From Spirosomataceae bacterium TFI 002 (GTDB lineage Bacteria > Bacteroidota > Bacteroidia > Cytophagales > Spirosomataceae), in contig LT907983.1 of the NCBI GenBank assembly GCA_900230115.1, forward strand, positions 1,054,001-1,118,000: a DNA stretch of 64,000 nt, given 5' to 3'. Under the pieces are notes generated by a model, which made no database searches, had not been told where the DNA came from, and saw nothing but the letters and a program-made list of their open reading frames with translations. Shown here piece after piece: positions 26,085-32,120 of the stretch; positions within the stretch are counted from its first letter, which is position 1, and each line of letters starts with the position of its first letter. The position numbers were made by a program, and so were the translations under genes.

Positions 26085-26867
26085 TCAAGGAACCAGTCTT
26101 GTTCCAGTCTTCTTTTTTTCAACCGACCAAAGTAGATCATCTGCTCTGCAGATGATCACTTTTTTTACCCCTGCCTTAATCGCATCAAAAGCATTATCCA
26201 ACTTAGGAATCATTCCTTCAAAAATCACTCCCTCGGCTTTTAATTTAGCATACAAAACAGGGTCTATAGTGGGTATCACGCTTTCTTCATCATCTACGTT
26301 GCTAAGTACACCTTTTTTCTCAAAACAGTAAGTAAGAGATGTATCTGCCAATTTGGATAATGACCTTGCAATTTCAGATGCCTGCGTATCGGCATTGGTA
26401 TTTAGCATTCCATGAGCTGGATCAAATGTAAGCGGAGCAAAAACTGGGCTCAAACCCATTTGAATAAACTGCGAAAGCTTTTCTCCATCTACTTCGTCTA
26501 CATCGCCAACAAACCCATAATCTATTGTTTTAACAGGTCGCTTGTGAGCTTTTATAAGCCCAGCATCTGCACCTGTAAGACCAATTGCGTTACAGCCTAA
26601 AGTTTGAAGTTCTGCTACTATTTTCTTATTTATCAAGCCGCCATACACCATCGTAACTACCTCTATCATAGCAGCGTCGGTAATCCTGCGGCCTTCTACC
26701 ATTTTTGTTTCAATATCAAGTTTCAGAGCAACTTCGGTAGCTATTTTACCACCGCCATGGACCAACACTTTTAGCCCTTTCAGTTTTGCAAAATCCTTCA
26801 AGAAAGAAGACAGTGCAACTGAGTCATTGATAATATTTCCTCCTATTTTGATAATATTTATGGTCAT
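26085..26867 (-). CDS. argB: Acetylglutamate kinase (functional copy)
   Basis: The 260-residue amino-acid kinase starts INIIKIGGNIINDSVALSSFL and has VLVHGGGKIATEVALKL, the acetylglutamate site motif RRITDAAMIEVVTMVYGGLINKK, GCNAIGLTGADAG and LNTNADTQASEIA near the end. It phosphorylates N-acetylglutamate (or N-succinylglutamate, as reported for some Bacteroidota), the second step of arginine synthesis. Its first 94 bases (26774-26867) recur at 30078-30171 across a 3.3-kb island, differing at only two bases. The -7 box at 26886-26893 should serve this copy. It has full length and no lesion, so it is the working gene. Confidence 0.92.
   Translation of the reverse strand: MTINIIKIGGNIINDSVALSSFLKDFAKLKGLKVLVHGGGKIATEVALKLDIETKMVEGRRITDAAMIEVVTMVYGGLINKKIVAELQTLGCNAIGLTGADAGLIKAHKRPVKTIDYGFVGDVDEVDGEKLSQFIQMGLSPVFAPLTFDPAHGMLNTNADTQASEIARSLSKLADTSLTYCFEKKGVLSNVDDEESVIPTIDPVLYAKLKAEGVIFEGMIPKLDNAFDAIKAGVKKVIICRADDLLWSVEKKKTGTRLVP
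26774..26867 (-). repeat. Direct repeat, argB-proximal copy (argB codons 1-31)
   Basis: These 94 bases form the 5' end of the intact argB, up to and including the ATG at 26867. The second copy is at 30078-30171. The two differ at 2 of 94 positions when compared by eye: one synonymous (TTC/TTT) and one changing residue 5 from Ile to Val. Similarity ends exactly at the start codon on one side. Confidence 0.9.
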
Positions 26868-26885
26868 ATAGAACTAAATTATTGG

Positions 26886-26893
26886 CAAAGGTA
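26886..26893 (-). promoter_or_regulatory. Putative -7 element of the functional argB
   Basis: On the minus strand the site reads TACCTTTG, fitting TAnnTTTG, 18 bases before the argB ATG. The site at 30190-30197 lies at the same distance from the dead argB start, although the bases between differ. Confidence 0.5.
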
Positions 26894-27079
26894 AGGTTTA
26901 AAGCTTTTAATAATGACAATTTGATAATCACAATTTGGTTCGATAATTGGATATAACATCCATGGCTTTGGCTAATTGCTAGACTACCGTATAGTATCAT
27001 TTTGAATAATGTCAGACAAAAATGCAAAAACGTTTACGACTAGTTAAAAAACCAAATAAGACTTAAAAATTATTACTAA

Positions 27080-27664
27080 ATGCTTCGAGTAAAATACACA
27101 AATTGGTGGGATTCAAGAAAAGTTGAGCAGTCCATAGAAAGTGCTTTAGCTAAAATGGATCTCTTTAACAAAACTCTATATGGTCGTCGAAAGGTTATAG
27201 ATGAAAAATTACTTTTAGAAGCAGCTAAGAGTTCTCATGAAAATGGTAAGGTATATTATGTTACAATTTACGAAGATGAAAACCCTTACTGCTATTTTGA
27301 AAACAACAAAGCTTTTTTTCGAGTAAGCTTTTTAGATGAGCACCTTAGGAAGTATATGTCTTATGACTTTACTAATGAGTCAGAAGTCTCTATGCCAAAG
27401 AAGTTGTTTCTTTCTGTCGTCAAAATTTGGGATTTCAAAGGTGATAGTGACAAAGTAGTGAAAATTACAAGTTATATATTTCATACAGATGGCAAGTTTG
27501 TAATTGTAGAGCGAGATCATATAAAAAATGAGCAAACAAATAGTGAGGCAAAAAATAAAATTGATGTATCTGCCAATTGGGAAGATTACCCAGGATTTGG
27601 GAAATATGATTCAATCATTCGTATAGAAAGAGGGTTAAATATGGTTTTAGAAACCAATGCTTGA
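27080..27664 (+). CDS. Hypothetical protein, candidate immunity protein (mosaic paralogue 1)
   Basis: This is a 194-residue soluble protein with no signal and no membrane segment, and I do not recognise its family. It starts MLRVKYTNWWDSRKVEQS directly after a TAA. The N-terminal 65 residues differ strongly from those of the protein at 28030. From ENPYCYFENNKAFFRVSFLDEHLR onward the two are almost identical. It contains GDSDKVVKITSYIFHTDGK and WEDYPGFGKYDSIIRIERGLNMVLET. The size, the tandem paralogy and the toxin-tail fragments beside it suggest an immunity protein of a polymorphic toxin system. This is inference, and no catalytic motif is evident. Confidence 0.65.
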   Translation: MLRVKYTNWWDSRKVEQSIESALAKMDLFNKTLYGRRKVIDEKLLLEAAKSSHENGKVYYVTIYEDENPYCYFENNKAFFRVSFLDEHLRKYMSYDFTNESEVSMPKKLFLSVVKIWDFKGDSDKVVKITSYIFHTDGKFVIVERDHIKNEQTNSEAKNKIDVSANWEDYPGFGKYDSIIRIERGLNMVLETNA

Positions 27665-27887
27665 TTTAACAGGCGAATTGCAAAAGACTTTTTAAGCTAC
27701 AAACATTCTTCAGTTGTAATTTATGAAAATCATGAGTTTGTAGATTTACTTCATTACCAAGAGGTGAATTTATGTCAATGCAATCATTTATATTCTCTAT
27801 TGAATAATCTCGCTAAATTGTGACGCTTTAATACCTCTAAAGCATTATTTCATTGCTTATTTTAGCAAAAACACCGCAGTGTCCCGA
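27276..27887 (+). repeat. 0.6-kb internal repeat, copy 1
   Basis: The repeat starts within the first hypothetical gene (at ATGAAAACCC) and runs through its 3' half and 223 bases of downstream sequence to GTGTCCCGA. Copy 2 is 28220-28830, offset by 944 then 943 bases (one single-base deletion). By eye about 95% of bases agree, and the last 130 or so bases are essentially identical. Confidence 0.9.
27665..27820 (+). pseudogene. In-frame coding remnant after the stop of the first hypothetical gene
   Basis: Reading on past the TGA in the same frame gives an open stretch of 52 codons with a protein-like composition (FNRRIAKDFLSYKHSSVV, IYENHEFVDLLHYQEVNL, NHLYSLLNNLAKL). In copy 2 (from 28609) a one-base deletion and other changes break the frame. 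It may be the decayed remainder of a longer ancestor or of another gene. It has no start codon of its own. Confidence 0.4.
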
Positions 27888-28027
27888 ATAATATTGGCAA
27901 AGGGATTGACGGCCAAATGATTTTAGAAGTTCCTGTTCAAACTGAAGCTATTGATCCAGCAATTTTAGCTACGGCGAATGCAAGTTTAATTAAAATTAGA
28001 GATGTTCAAGGTAAAATTTATAACTAA
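27866..28027 (+). pseudogene. Start-less C-terminal protein fragment, candidate toxin tail 1
   Basis: The frame is open for 53 codons from a TAG at 27863 to TAA at 28025-28027 and encodes NNIGKGIDGQMILEVPV, QTEAIDPAILATANASLI and KIRDVQGKIYN at its end. No start codon suits a gene of this size. The first seven codons fall in the shared repeat and the rest is unique. The stop lies 2 bases before the ATG at 28030, the spacing typical of a toxin C-terminus followed by its immunity gene. Function is inferred from position only. Confidence 0.5.
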
Positions 28028-28029
28028 TT

Positions 28030-28608
28030 ATGTATCAAATAAATTATCAGAGATGGGGTTGGGGTGAAATGCAAGATGTGCTAACCTCTATAGAAGTTTT
28101 AGACGGTTATAATAAAACTAGATTTAATAGAAGGAAAACCAAAAATTTAGAGTTACTGATTGAAGCTGCTAAACATGCTCATGAACATGGATTGATTTAT
28201 TTTGTAACCATTAGAAAGAATGAAAACCCTTACTGCTATTTTGAAAATAACAAAGCTTTTTTTCGAGTAAGCTTTTTAGATGAGCACCTTAGAACCTATA
28301 TGTCTTATGACTTTACTAATAAGTCAGAAGTTTCAATGCCAGAGAAGTTGTTTCTTTCTGTTGTCACAATTTGGGATTTCAAGGGTGATAGTGACAAAGT
28401 AGTGAAAATTACAGATTATAAATTTCATACAGATGGCAAGTTTGTAATAGTAGAGCGAGATCATATAAAAAATGAGCAAACAAATAGTGAGGCAAAAAAT
28501 AAAATTGATGTATCTGCCAATTGGGAAGATTACCCAGGATTTGGGAAATATGATTCAATCATTCGTATAGAAAGAGGGTTAAATATGGTTTTAGAAACCA
28601 AATCTTGA
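28030..28608 (+). CDS. Hypothetical protein, candidate immunity protein (mosaic paralogue 2)
   Basis: The 192-residue product is a paralogue of the protein at 27080. The N-terminal part (MYQINYQRWGWGEMQDVLTS, GYNKTRFNRRKTKNLELLIEAA) shares the pattern but only perhaps 40% of residues. From ENPYCYFENNKAFF to the end it is nearly identical, with about ten changes. The sharp boundary shows exchange of the N-terminal module. It lies 2 bases after the start-less fragment ending at 28027. Soluble, no motif recognised. An immunity role is an inference; a different cytosolic role cannot be excluded. Confidence 0.65.
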   Translation: MYQINYQRWGWGEMQDVLTSIEVLDGYNKTRFNRRKTKNLELLIEAAKHAHEHGLIYFVTIRKNENPYCYFENNKAFFRVSFLDEHLRTYMSYDFTNKSEVSMPEKLFLSVVTIWDFKGDSDKVVKITDYKFHTDGKFVIVERDHIKNEQTNSEAKNKIDVSANWEDYPGFGKYDSIIRIERGLNMVLETKS

Positions 28609-28830
28609 TTTAACTGGCGAATGGGAAAAGACTTTTAAGCTAAAAACATTCTTCAGTTGTATTTTATGAAAATCATGAGTTTGTAGATTTACTTCATTAG
28701 CAAGAGGTGAATTTATGTCAATGCAATCATTTATATTCTCTATTGAATAATCTCGCTAAATTGTGACGCTTTAATACCTCTAAAGCATTATTTCATTGCT
28801 TATTTTAGCAAAAACACCGCAGTGTCCCGA
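28220..28830 (+). repeat. 0.6-kb internal repeat, copy 2
   Basis: This is the second copy of the repeat at 27276-27887. It covers the C-terminal half of the second paralogue and the same 3' flank, ending at GTGTCCCGA (28830). Beyond this point the two loci share nothing obvious. Confidence 0.9.
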
Positions 28831-28899
28831 TACGGAGACACTGAGGGGACTGAAAAATATAAAGTCATTGATGCTAAAACAAGCGTAAATAACGCTTGA
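28747..28899 (+). pseudogene. Start-less coding fragment, candidate toxin tail remnant 2a
   Basis: An open frame of 50 codons lies between TGA stops at 28744 and 28897. The part past the repeat end encodes YGDTEGTEKYKVIDAKTS followed by VNNA. The next fragment begins in a frame shifted by one base at the same place, so a frameshift between the two fragments is plausible. Short, and supported only by composition and context. Confidence 0.35.
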
Positions 28900-29156
28900 C
28901 TAAAATTTCAGACTTGACAAGTACTTGCACTAAAAACCAACAACCGGTATATAGAATGATAGACGGAGATGCCACAGCGGGTACAATTACCAAAATAGAA
29001 ATGAGAGGTGGACAGGCTCAAAGTGCTTTTGGTCAAAATGTTGATTTTGGAGCATCTGGTAAAGTTCAAATTCAATTAGAGTCTAATGTAGAGTTTTGGG
29101 TCAATACGAACCCGACTGATTTCACAAAGTATTTAATAAGACCAAGAATAAAATAA
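28896..29156 (+). pseudogene. Short coding fragment before the 219-residue gene, candidate toxin tail 2b
   Basis: The frame opens at a TTG (28896) and encodes 86 residues (TKISDLTSTCTKNQQPVYRM, then IDGDATAGTITKIEMRGGQA, GKVQIQLESNVEFWVNTNP, TKYLIRPRIK). No ATG in a suitable place and no upstream signal is seen, and the preceding frame is open up to the same point one base out of register. It therefore looks like the C-terminal end of a larger protein. Its TAA (29154-29156) is 2 bases before the ATG at 29159. It could also be a real small gene using TTG. Confidence 0.45.
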
Positions 29157-29158
29157 GC

Positions 29159-29818
29159 ATGAATTATTCAGAAGTAAAAAAAGAACTTAAAAAAGAGTTT
29201 GAAAGCTTTTTAAAACCATTGGGTTATAAATCAAAAACAGATCCACAGGGATGTGATTTTGGAAAGTTATCAATTAATTCATTAAATAGAATTGGTTATG
29301 GCGTAGCGAATTATATTGATGAGTTTAATACATCTTGTTATTTGAAAATATGCAATGAGCAAATTCAAAATATTGAAGGTGAAATATTCGAAGAAAAAGG
29401 GATTTACGATACATTAAGTACTGGCATGGCAACCTATTTTAACGAAATAAACTACCGTTATAAAATAAAATCCCAAGAAGATATAATTGAATGGGGTAAA
29501 ATAGTTAGGAAGTTTTACGAGGAATATGCGGTACCATTTTTTGAAAAGTATAATTCTCTAGATGCCATTGATAAATTATTAAATGACCACCCAACGGAAA
29601 AAGTAATTTATTTAGATGATTTGGGTTGGCGAATTATCAAAGGTTTAATAGTAGCAAAACTCATCAATAACCCCAAGTACAACGAACTACGAGTTTATTA
29701 TAAAAGTGAAGTGGAGAGCAAATTTCAGGGCTATTTTATGTATGAGAAGTGCATGAAAACGATTGATTTTTTGGAAACTCATAGCCAAGAAGAACTAATA
29801 AAAATATCAGAAGCCTAA
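29159..29818 (+). CDS. Hypothetical protein, candidate immunity protein (third cassette)
   Basis: This is a 219-residue soluble, Lys/Glu-rich helical protein (MNYSEVKKELKKEFESFLKPLGY, DIIEWGKIVRKFYEEYAVPFFEKYNSLDAIDKLLND, GWRIIKGLIVAKLINNPKYNELRVYY). It is not related in sequence to the two paralogues upstream. Its layout recalls DUF4304-type proteins (start: K.....F...L...GF/Y with a core about the PFF.K...), but I cannot confirm the family. It directly follows a start-less fragment with a 2-base gap, the third such arrangement or the second clear one in the island. Confidence 0.6.
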   Translation: MNYSEVKKELKKEFESFLKPLGYKSKTDPQGCDFGKLSINSLNRIGYGVANYIDEFNTSCYLKICNEQIQNIEGEIFEEKGIYDTLSTGMATYFNEINYRYKIKSQEDIIEWGKIVRKFYEEYAVPFFEKYNSLDAIDKLLNDHPTEKVIYLDDLGWRIIKGLIVAKLINNPKYNELRVYYKSEVESKFQGYFMYEKCMKTIDFLETHSQEELIKISEA

Positions 29819-29856
29819 ATTGAAACCTATTCTCCAAATATTTTCCTTTTCCCCGC

Positions 29857-29923
29857 TCCGCAAGGTCTTTTTGACCTAACGGAACATGTTCTTCGGTCTT
29901 TTCGTAGAGTCTGTAACAGACCG
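29857..29923. repeat. Two stem-loops in the 29.8-30.2 kb gap
   Basis: The stretch 29819-30207 has no intact gene. Its first part holds a hairpin with arms TCCG..AGGTC (29857-29867) and GACCT..CGGA (29873-29883), and a second with CGGTCT (29894-29899) and AGACCG (29918-29923). Locally it is richer in G and C than the rest of the island. The remainder, about 29930-30077, shows nothing recognisable. Confidence 0.45.
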
Positions 29924-30042
29924 ATATGAGCTAAATTAATTGAGAAAATAAAGAAGAAAAATGAATTGTCATCAAGGAATTTTAAAACTGCATTTTTTGG
30001 TGAACGGTGATCTTAATCCTTTTATAGGCCAGAGGCTTCATA

Positions 30043-30171
30043 TCATCTCACTAAAGCTGGAAACTTAGGAAAACTAGGCCCTTTCAGTTTTGCAAAATCC
30101 TTCAAAAAAGAAGACAGTGCAACTGAGTCATTGATAATATTTCCTCCTATTTTGATAACATTTATGGTCAT
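30043..30171 (-). pseudogene. argB: Truncated argB (first 31 codons only)
   Basis: On the minus strand from 30171 the frame gives the argB start (MTINVIKIGGNIINDSVALS) up to KLKG and then unrelated residues (PSFPKFPALVR) to a TGA at 30043-30045. All kinase motifs beyond residue 31 are missing, so it is not functional. A good -7 box (30190-30197) lies upstream, indicating that this was, or mimics, an argB transcription start. Confidence 0.88.
30078..30171 (-). repeat. Direct repeat, distal copy of argB 5' end
   Basis: This is the second copy of the 94-bp repeat found at 26774-26867, in the same orientation, marking the right boundary of the island. Confidence 0.9.
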
Positions 30172-30189
30172 TCTCTGCTTTTTAATTAA

Positions 30190-30197
30190 CAAAGTTA
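30190..30197 (-). promoter_or_regulatory. -7 element in front of the truncated argB
   Basis: On the minus strand the site reads TAACTTTG, 18 bases before the ATG at 30171. A TTTC lies 20 bases further upstream. It fits a Bacteroidota promoter and may be the ancestral argB promoter, now driving a dead fragment. Confidence 0.5.
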
Positions 30198-30207
30198 CAC
30201 TATCGCT

Positions 30208-30618
30208 ATGGCAAGTAGAAATGTGATCATCGTTTTAGTCTTGATTTTATCTAGTATAACGACTATGGCTCAAAAAGACTTCAGATGGGAAAATAGAATT
30301 ATCTACCTTCAAAGCCCCAGCTTTGACTTGGTAAATGCTCAACTAGATCAATTCAAAAATCGATCGGCTGAATTGGACGAAAGAAAGATGATCATTTTCG
30401 TAAAGGTTGGCAATAGCGTTTATGAAGGTTTAAAGTTGAAAGAAACAACATTACCCACAAGTCTTAAAAGAATTGACCAAGCATACTTTTTTACACTTAT
30501 TGGTCTGGATGGTGGAGTTAAAATCCAAGAAAATGAAGTTGTAGCATTCAGCAAACTAAGAAACACAGTAGATGCAATGCCAATGCGACAAAGTGAATTA
30601 AGATCTCAAGAAAATTAA
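30208..30618 (+). CDS. DUF4174 protein (exported)
   Basis: This is a 136-residue protein with a signal peptide (ending TMAQ). The mature domain FRWENRIIYLQSPSFDL, MIIFVKVGN and YFFTLIGLDGGVKIQENEVVAFSKLRNTVDAMPMRQSE matches DUF4174, a thioredoxin-fold-like domain without redox cysteines. The ending with GLDGGVK and DAMPMRQ is the clearest signature. Its ATG is 36 bases from the truncated argB start on the other strand, so the two starts share a short divergent promoter region. It lies 12 bases before the Lacal_2735 gene, so the two may be cotranscribed. Function unknown. Confidence 0.8.
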   Translation: MASRNVIIVLVLILSSITTMAQKDFRWENRIIYLQSPSFDLVNAQLDQFKNRSAELDERKMIIFVKVGNSVYEGLKLKETTLPTSLKRIDQAYFFTLIGLDGGVKIQENEVVAFSKLRNTVDAMPMRQSELRSQEN

Positions 30619-30630
30619 TTTTATAAAACT

Positions 30631-30792
30631 ATGTTCTGGAAAAAATCAAACCCTGAAGACAAATTAAGAAAACAATACGAAAAGCTGATGAAAGAGGCTT
30701 TTGACCTTTCAAAAACCAACCGTACCGCATCAGACTCCAAATATGCCGAGGCAGATGAAGTCATGAAGCAAATTGAAGCTTTAAAGAATTAA
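30631..30792 (+). CDS. Lacal_2735 family small protein
   Basis: A 53-residue soluble protein (MFWKKSNPEDKLRKQYEKLM, KEAFDLSKTNRTASDSKYAE, ADEVMKQIEALKN) matches the short helical Lacal_2735 family of Bacteroidota, with the core KLMKEAxxLSKTNRxxSDxKYAEA. Its stop overlaps the end of the convergent gene by four bases. Function unknown, but the conservation of the family makes it a real gene despite its size. Confidence 0.85.
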   Translation: MFWKKSNPEDKLRKQYEKLMKEAFDLSKTNRTASDSKYAEADEVMKQIEALKN

Positions 30793-32120
30793 TTTTCTCC
30801 CATTTGCTCGGCAATGGCTTGTCTAAGAGCTTGATGTGGACGAGTTTTCTTCAATATGGAAGTGGATGTCCTGCTATCTACATTTCTCTTGCGATAGGCT
30901 TCGTACTCTTCATCGGTCATTTCATTTCTATGTAAAGAACCTTTCTGAAAACCATCTTCTACATTGTTAGCTATTGCATTTTTCACTTGCTCATTTGCTT
31001 CTTTCCTCAAGTTTTCAATTTTAGACAAAAGGTTCTTACGCTCAGTTTTCAGCTCTGTAATATCATCTAAGTAGGCAATCTCTTGCTGATGTACTTCTGT
31101 GGCTGCATTCAATTTTGCCAGCTCCGAATTTAAACTAGGTAGTAATTTCTCAGATTTTAAAATCCTTCTTCTTCGCTTCCTAATTGCTGGATTCATCTGC
31201 ATTCCTCGGTACCAAAAAACCTGTAAAATAGGAAAAGCAATCCCTAAGCATATAGCTCCTGCAACAGCAAATAATACTCCCGTAAGAATAAAAGAAAGCA
31301 TTGCAAGGGGGCTGTTTACCAAGCTTATATTTAATGCATTGTACTCAGCCAGCTTTGCTTCAATCTGAGTCAGAAGAGCAGAATTGTCAACAACCACAGT
31401 AGGATCAAGCGGTGTTGCTTCCATTTGCATTGTTTTGATCTCTCTATTGATTCCCTCTTTTAACTTATCAGTTTTATAGGCTTCGTACCTGAACCAACCA
31501 AGAATGATCAAAGTAAGCACACTCAATACCAACAAACCAGATTGAAAATATCCGTATATTTTCTTAGCTGACGGCTTTTCTGCGGCAAGATATGGTTGCT
31601 CTACTAGTCGTTCATAGGCGGGTTTGAGTAAAACTGACAATGATGCCAAACCTACAGCAAAAGCCCAAGCTTCGAGCGAATTCCTGATATTGAGTGCGTA
31701 GGCAACAATCTCATGAGAGATAATTAAGTCTCCTGCCAAGAAAGCAAAACCTGCTAACAAATATAAAACTCCAGCGAGCAGCGAGTAAGGTGTTTTCCTT
31801 TCTGCTTTGAGGTTTTGATAACCCTCAATTTCCGATTCGCTTTGACTTATTTTACTCAGGATTGTTTCTTTTTGTCCTTGTTTTTCGGCTTGCAGTTGAG
31901 TGAATTTTTGAAGATTTCCATTGATTGCTCTATGTTGCTCAGTGGTAGTGGCAATTTTTTCTTCAATGTTTAGAAGGTCAACTTTTGTCTCCTTTAACTC
32001 CTCGAGCAACTGCTCATAGGCACTTTGACTCGTAAGTTTGCTTTGAGTAACTTCACTATTCCCATTCTCTATCCCACGGTTATAGCCCTCCAAAAAGTCT
32101 TTCTGATTTAAAATATCCAT
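30789..32120 (-). CDS. Coiled-coil membrane protein of unknown function (second gene of a pair)
   Basis: This is a 443-residue protein. A long N-terminal coiled coil (residues about 20-95, YEQLLEELKETKVDLLNIEEKI and so on) leads into four probable membrane segments. The first two are around YSLLAGVLYLLAGFAFLAGDLI and AWAFAVGLASLSVLL; the other two are GLLVLSVLTLIILGWF and LAMLSFILTGVLFAVAGAICLGIAFPIL. A second coiled coil follows (AKLNAATEVHQQEIAYLDDI, KTERKNLLSKIENLRKE). Not recognised. It starts at the same base where the upstream gene stops, so the two are translationally linked and probably interact. It has no signal peptide. Confidence 0.75.
   Translation of the reverse strand: MDILNQKDFLEGYNRGIENGNSEVTQSKLTSQSAYEQLLEELKETKVDLLNIEEKIATTTEQHRAINGNLQKFTQLQAEKQGQKETILSKISQSESEIEGYQNLKAERKTPYSLLAGVLYLLAGFAFLAGDLIISHEIVAYALNIRNSLEAWAFAVGLASLSVLLKPAYERLVEQPYLAAEKPSAKKIYGYFQSGLLVLSVLTLIILGWFRYEAYKTDKLKEGINREIKTMQMEATPLDPTVVVDNSALLTQIEAKLAEYNALNISLVNSPLAMLSFILTGVLFAVAGAICLGIAFPILQVFWYRGMQMNPAIRKRRRRILKSEKLLPSLNSELAKLNAATEVHQQEIAYLDDITELKTERKNLLSKIENLRKEANEQVKNAIANNVEDGFQKGSLHRNEMTDEEYEAYRKRNVDSRTSTSILKKTRPHQALRQAIAEQMGEN

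Larger units (their letters stand above)
26868..30171. mobile_element. 3.3-kb accessory island inserted at the argB start, bounded by the 94-bp argB repeat
   Basis: The segment between the argB start codon and the far copy of the argB 5' end is 3,304 bases long. It carries only small genes of unknown family, several start-less gene fragments and an internal 0.6-kb duplication. It appears AT-richer than the flanks, which carry argB/argE on one side and the DUF4174 gene on the other. No integrase, recombinase, transposase, tRNA or inverted terminal repeat is visible, so how it got there is unknown. A simple reading is capture by homologous recombination with argB, or by an element that brings its own replacement gene start. 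Confidence 0.6.

Noticed and set aside
26868-30171. Insertion sequence or composite transposon
   Set aside because: No transposase, no terminal inverted repeats and no short target duplication. The flanking repeat is a gene end, not an IS end.
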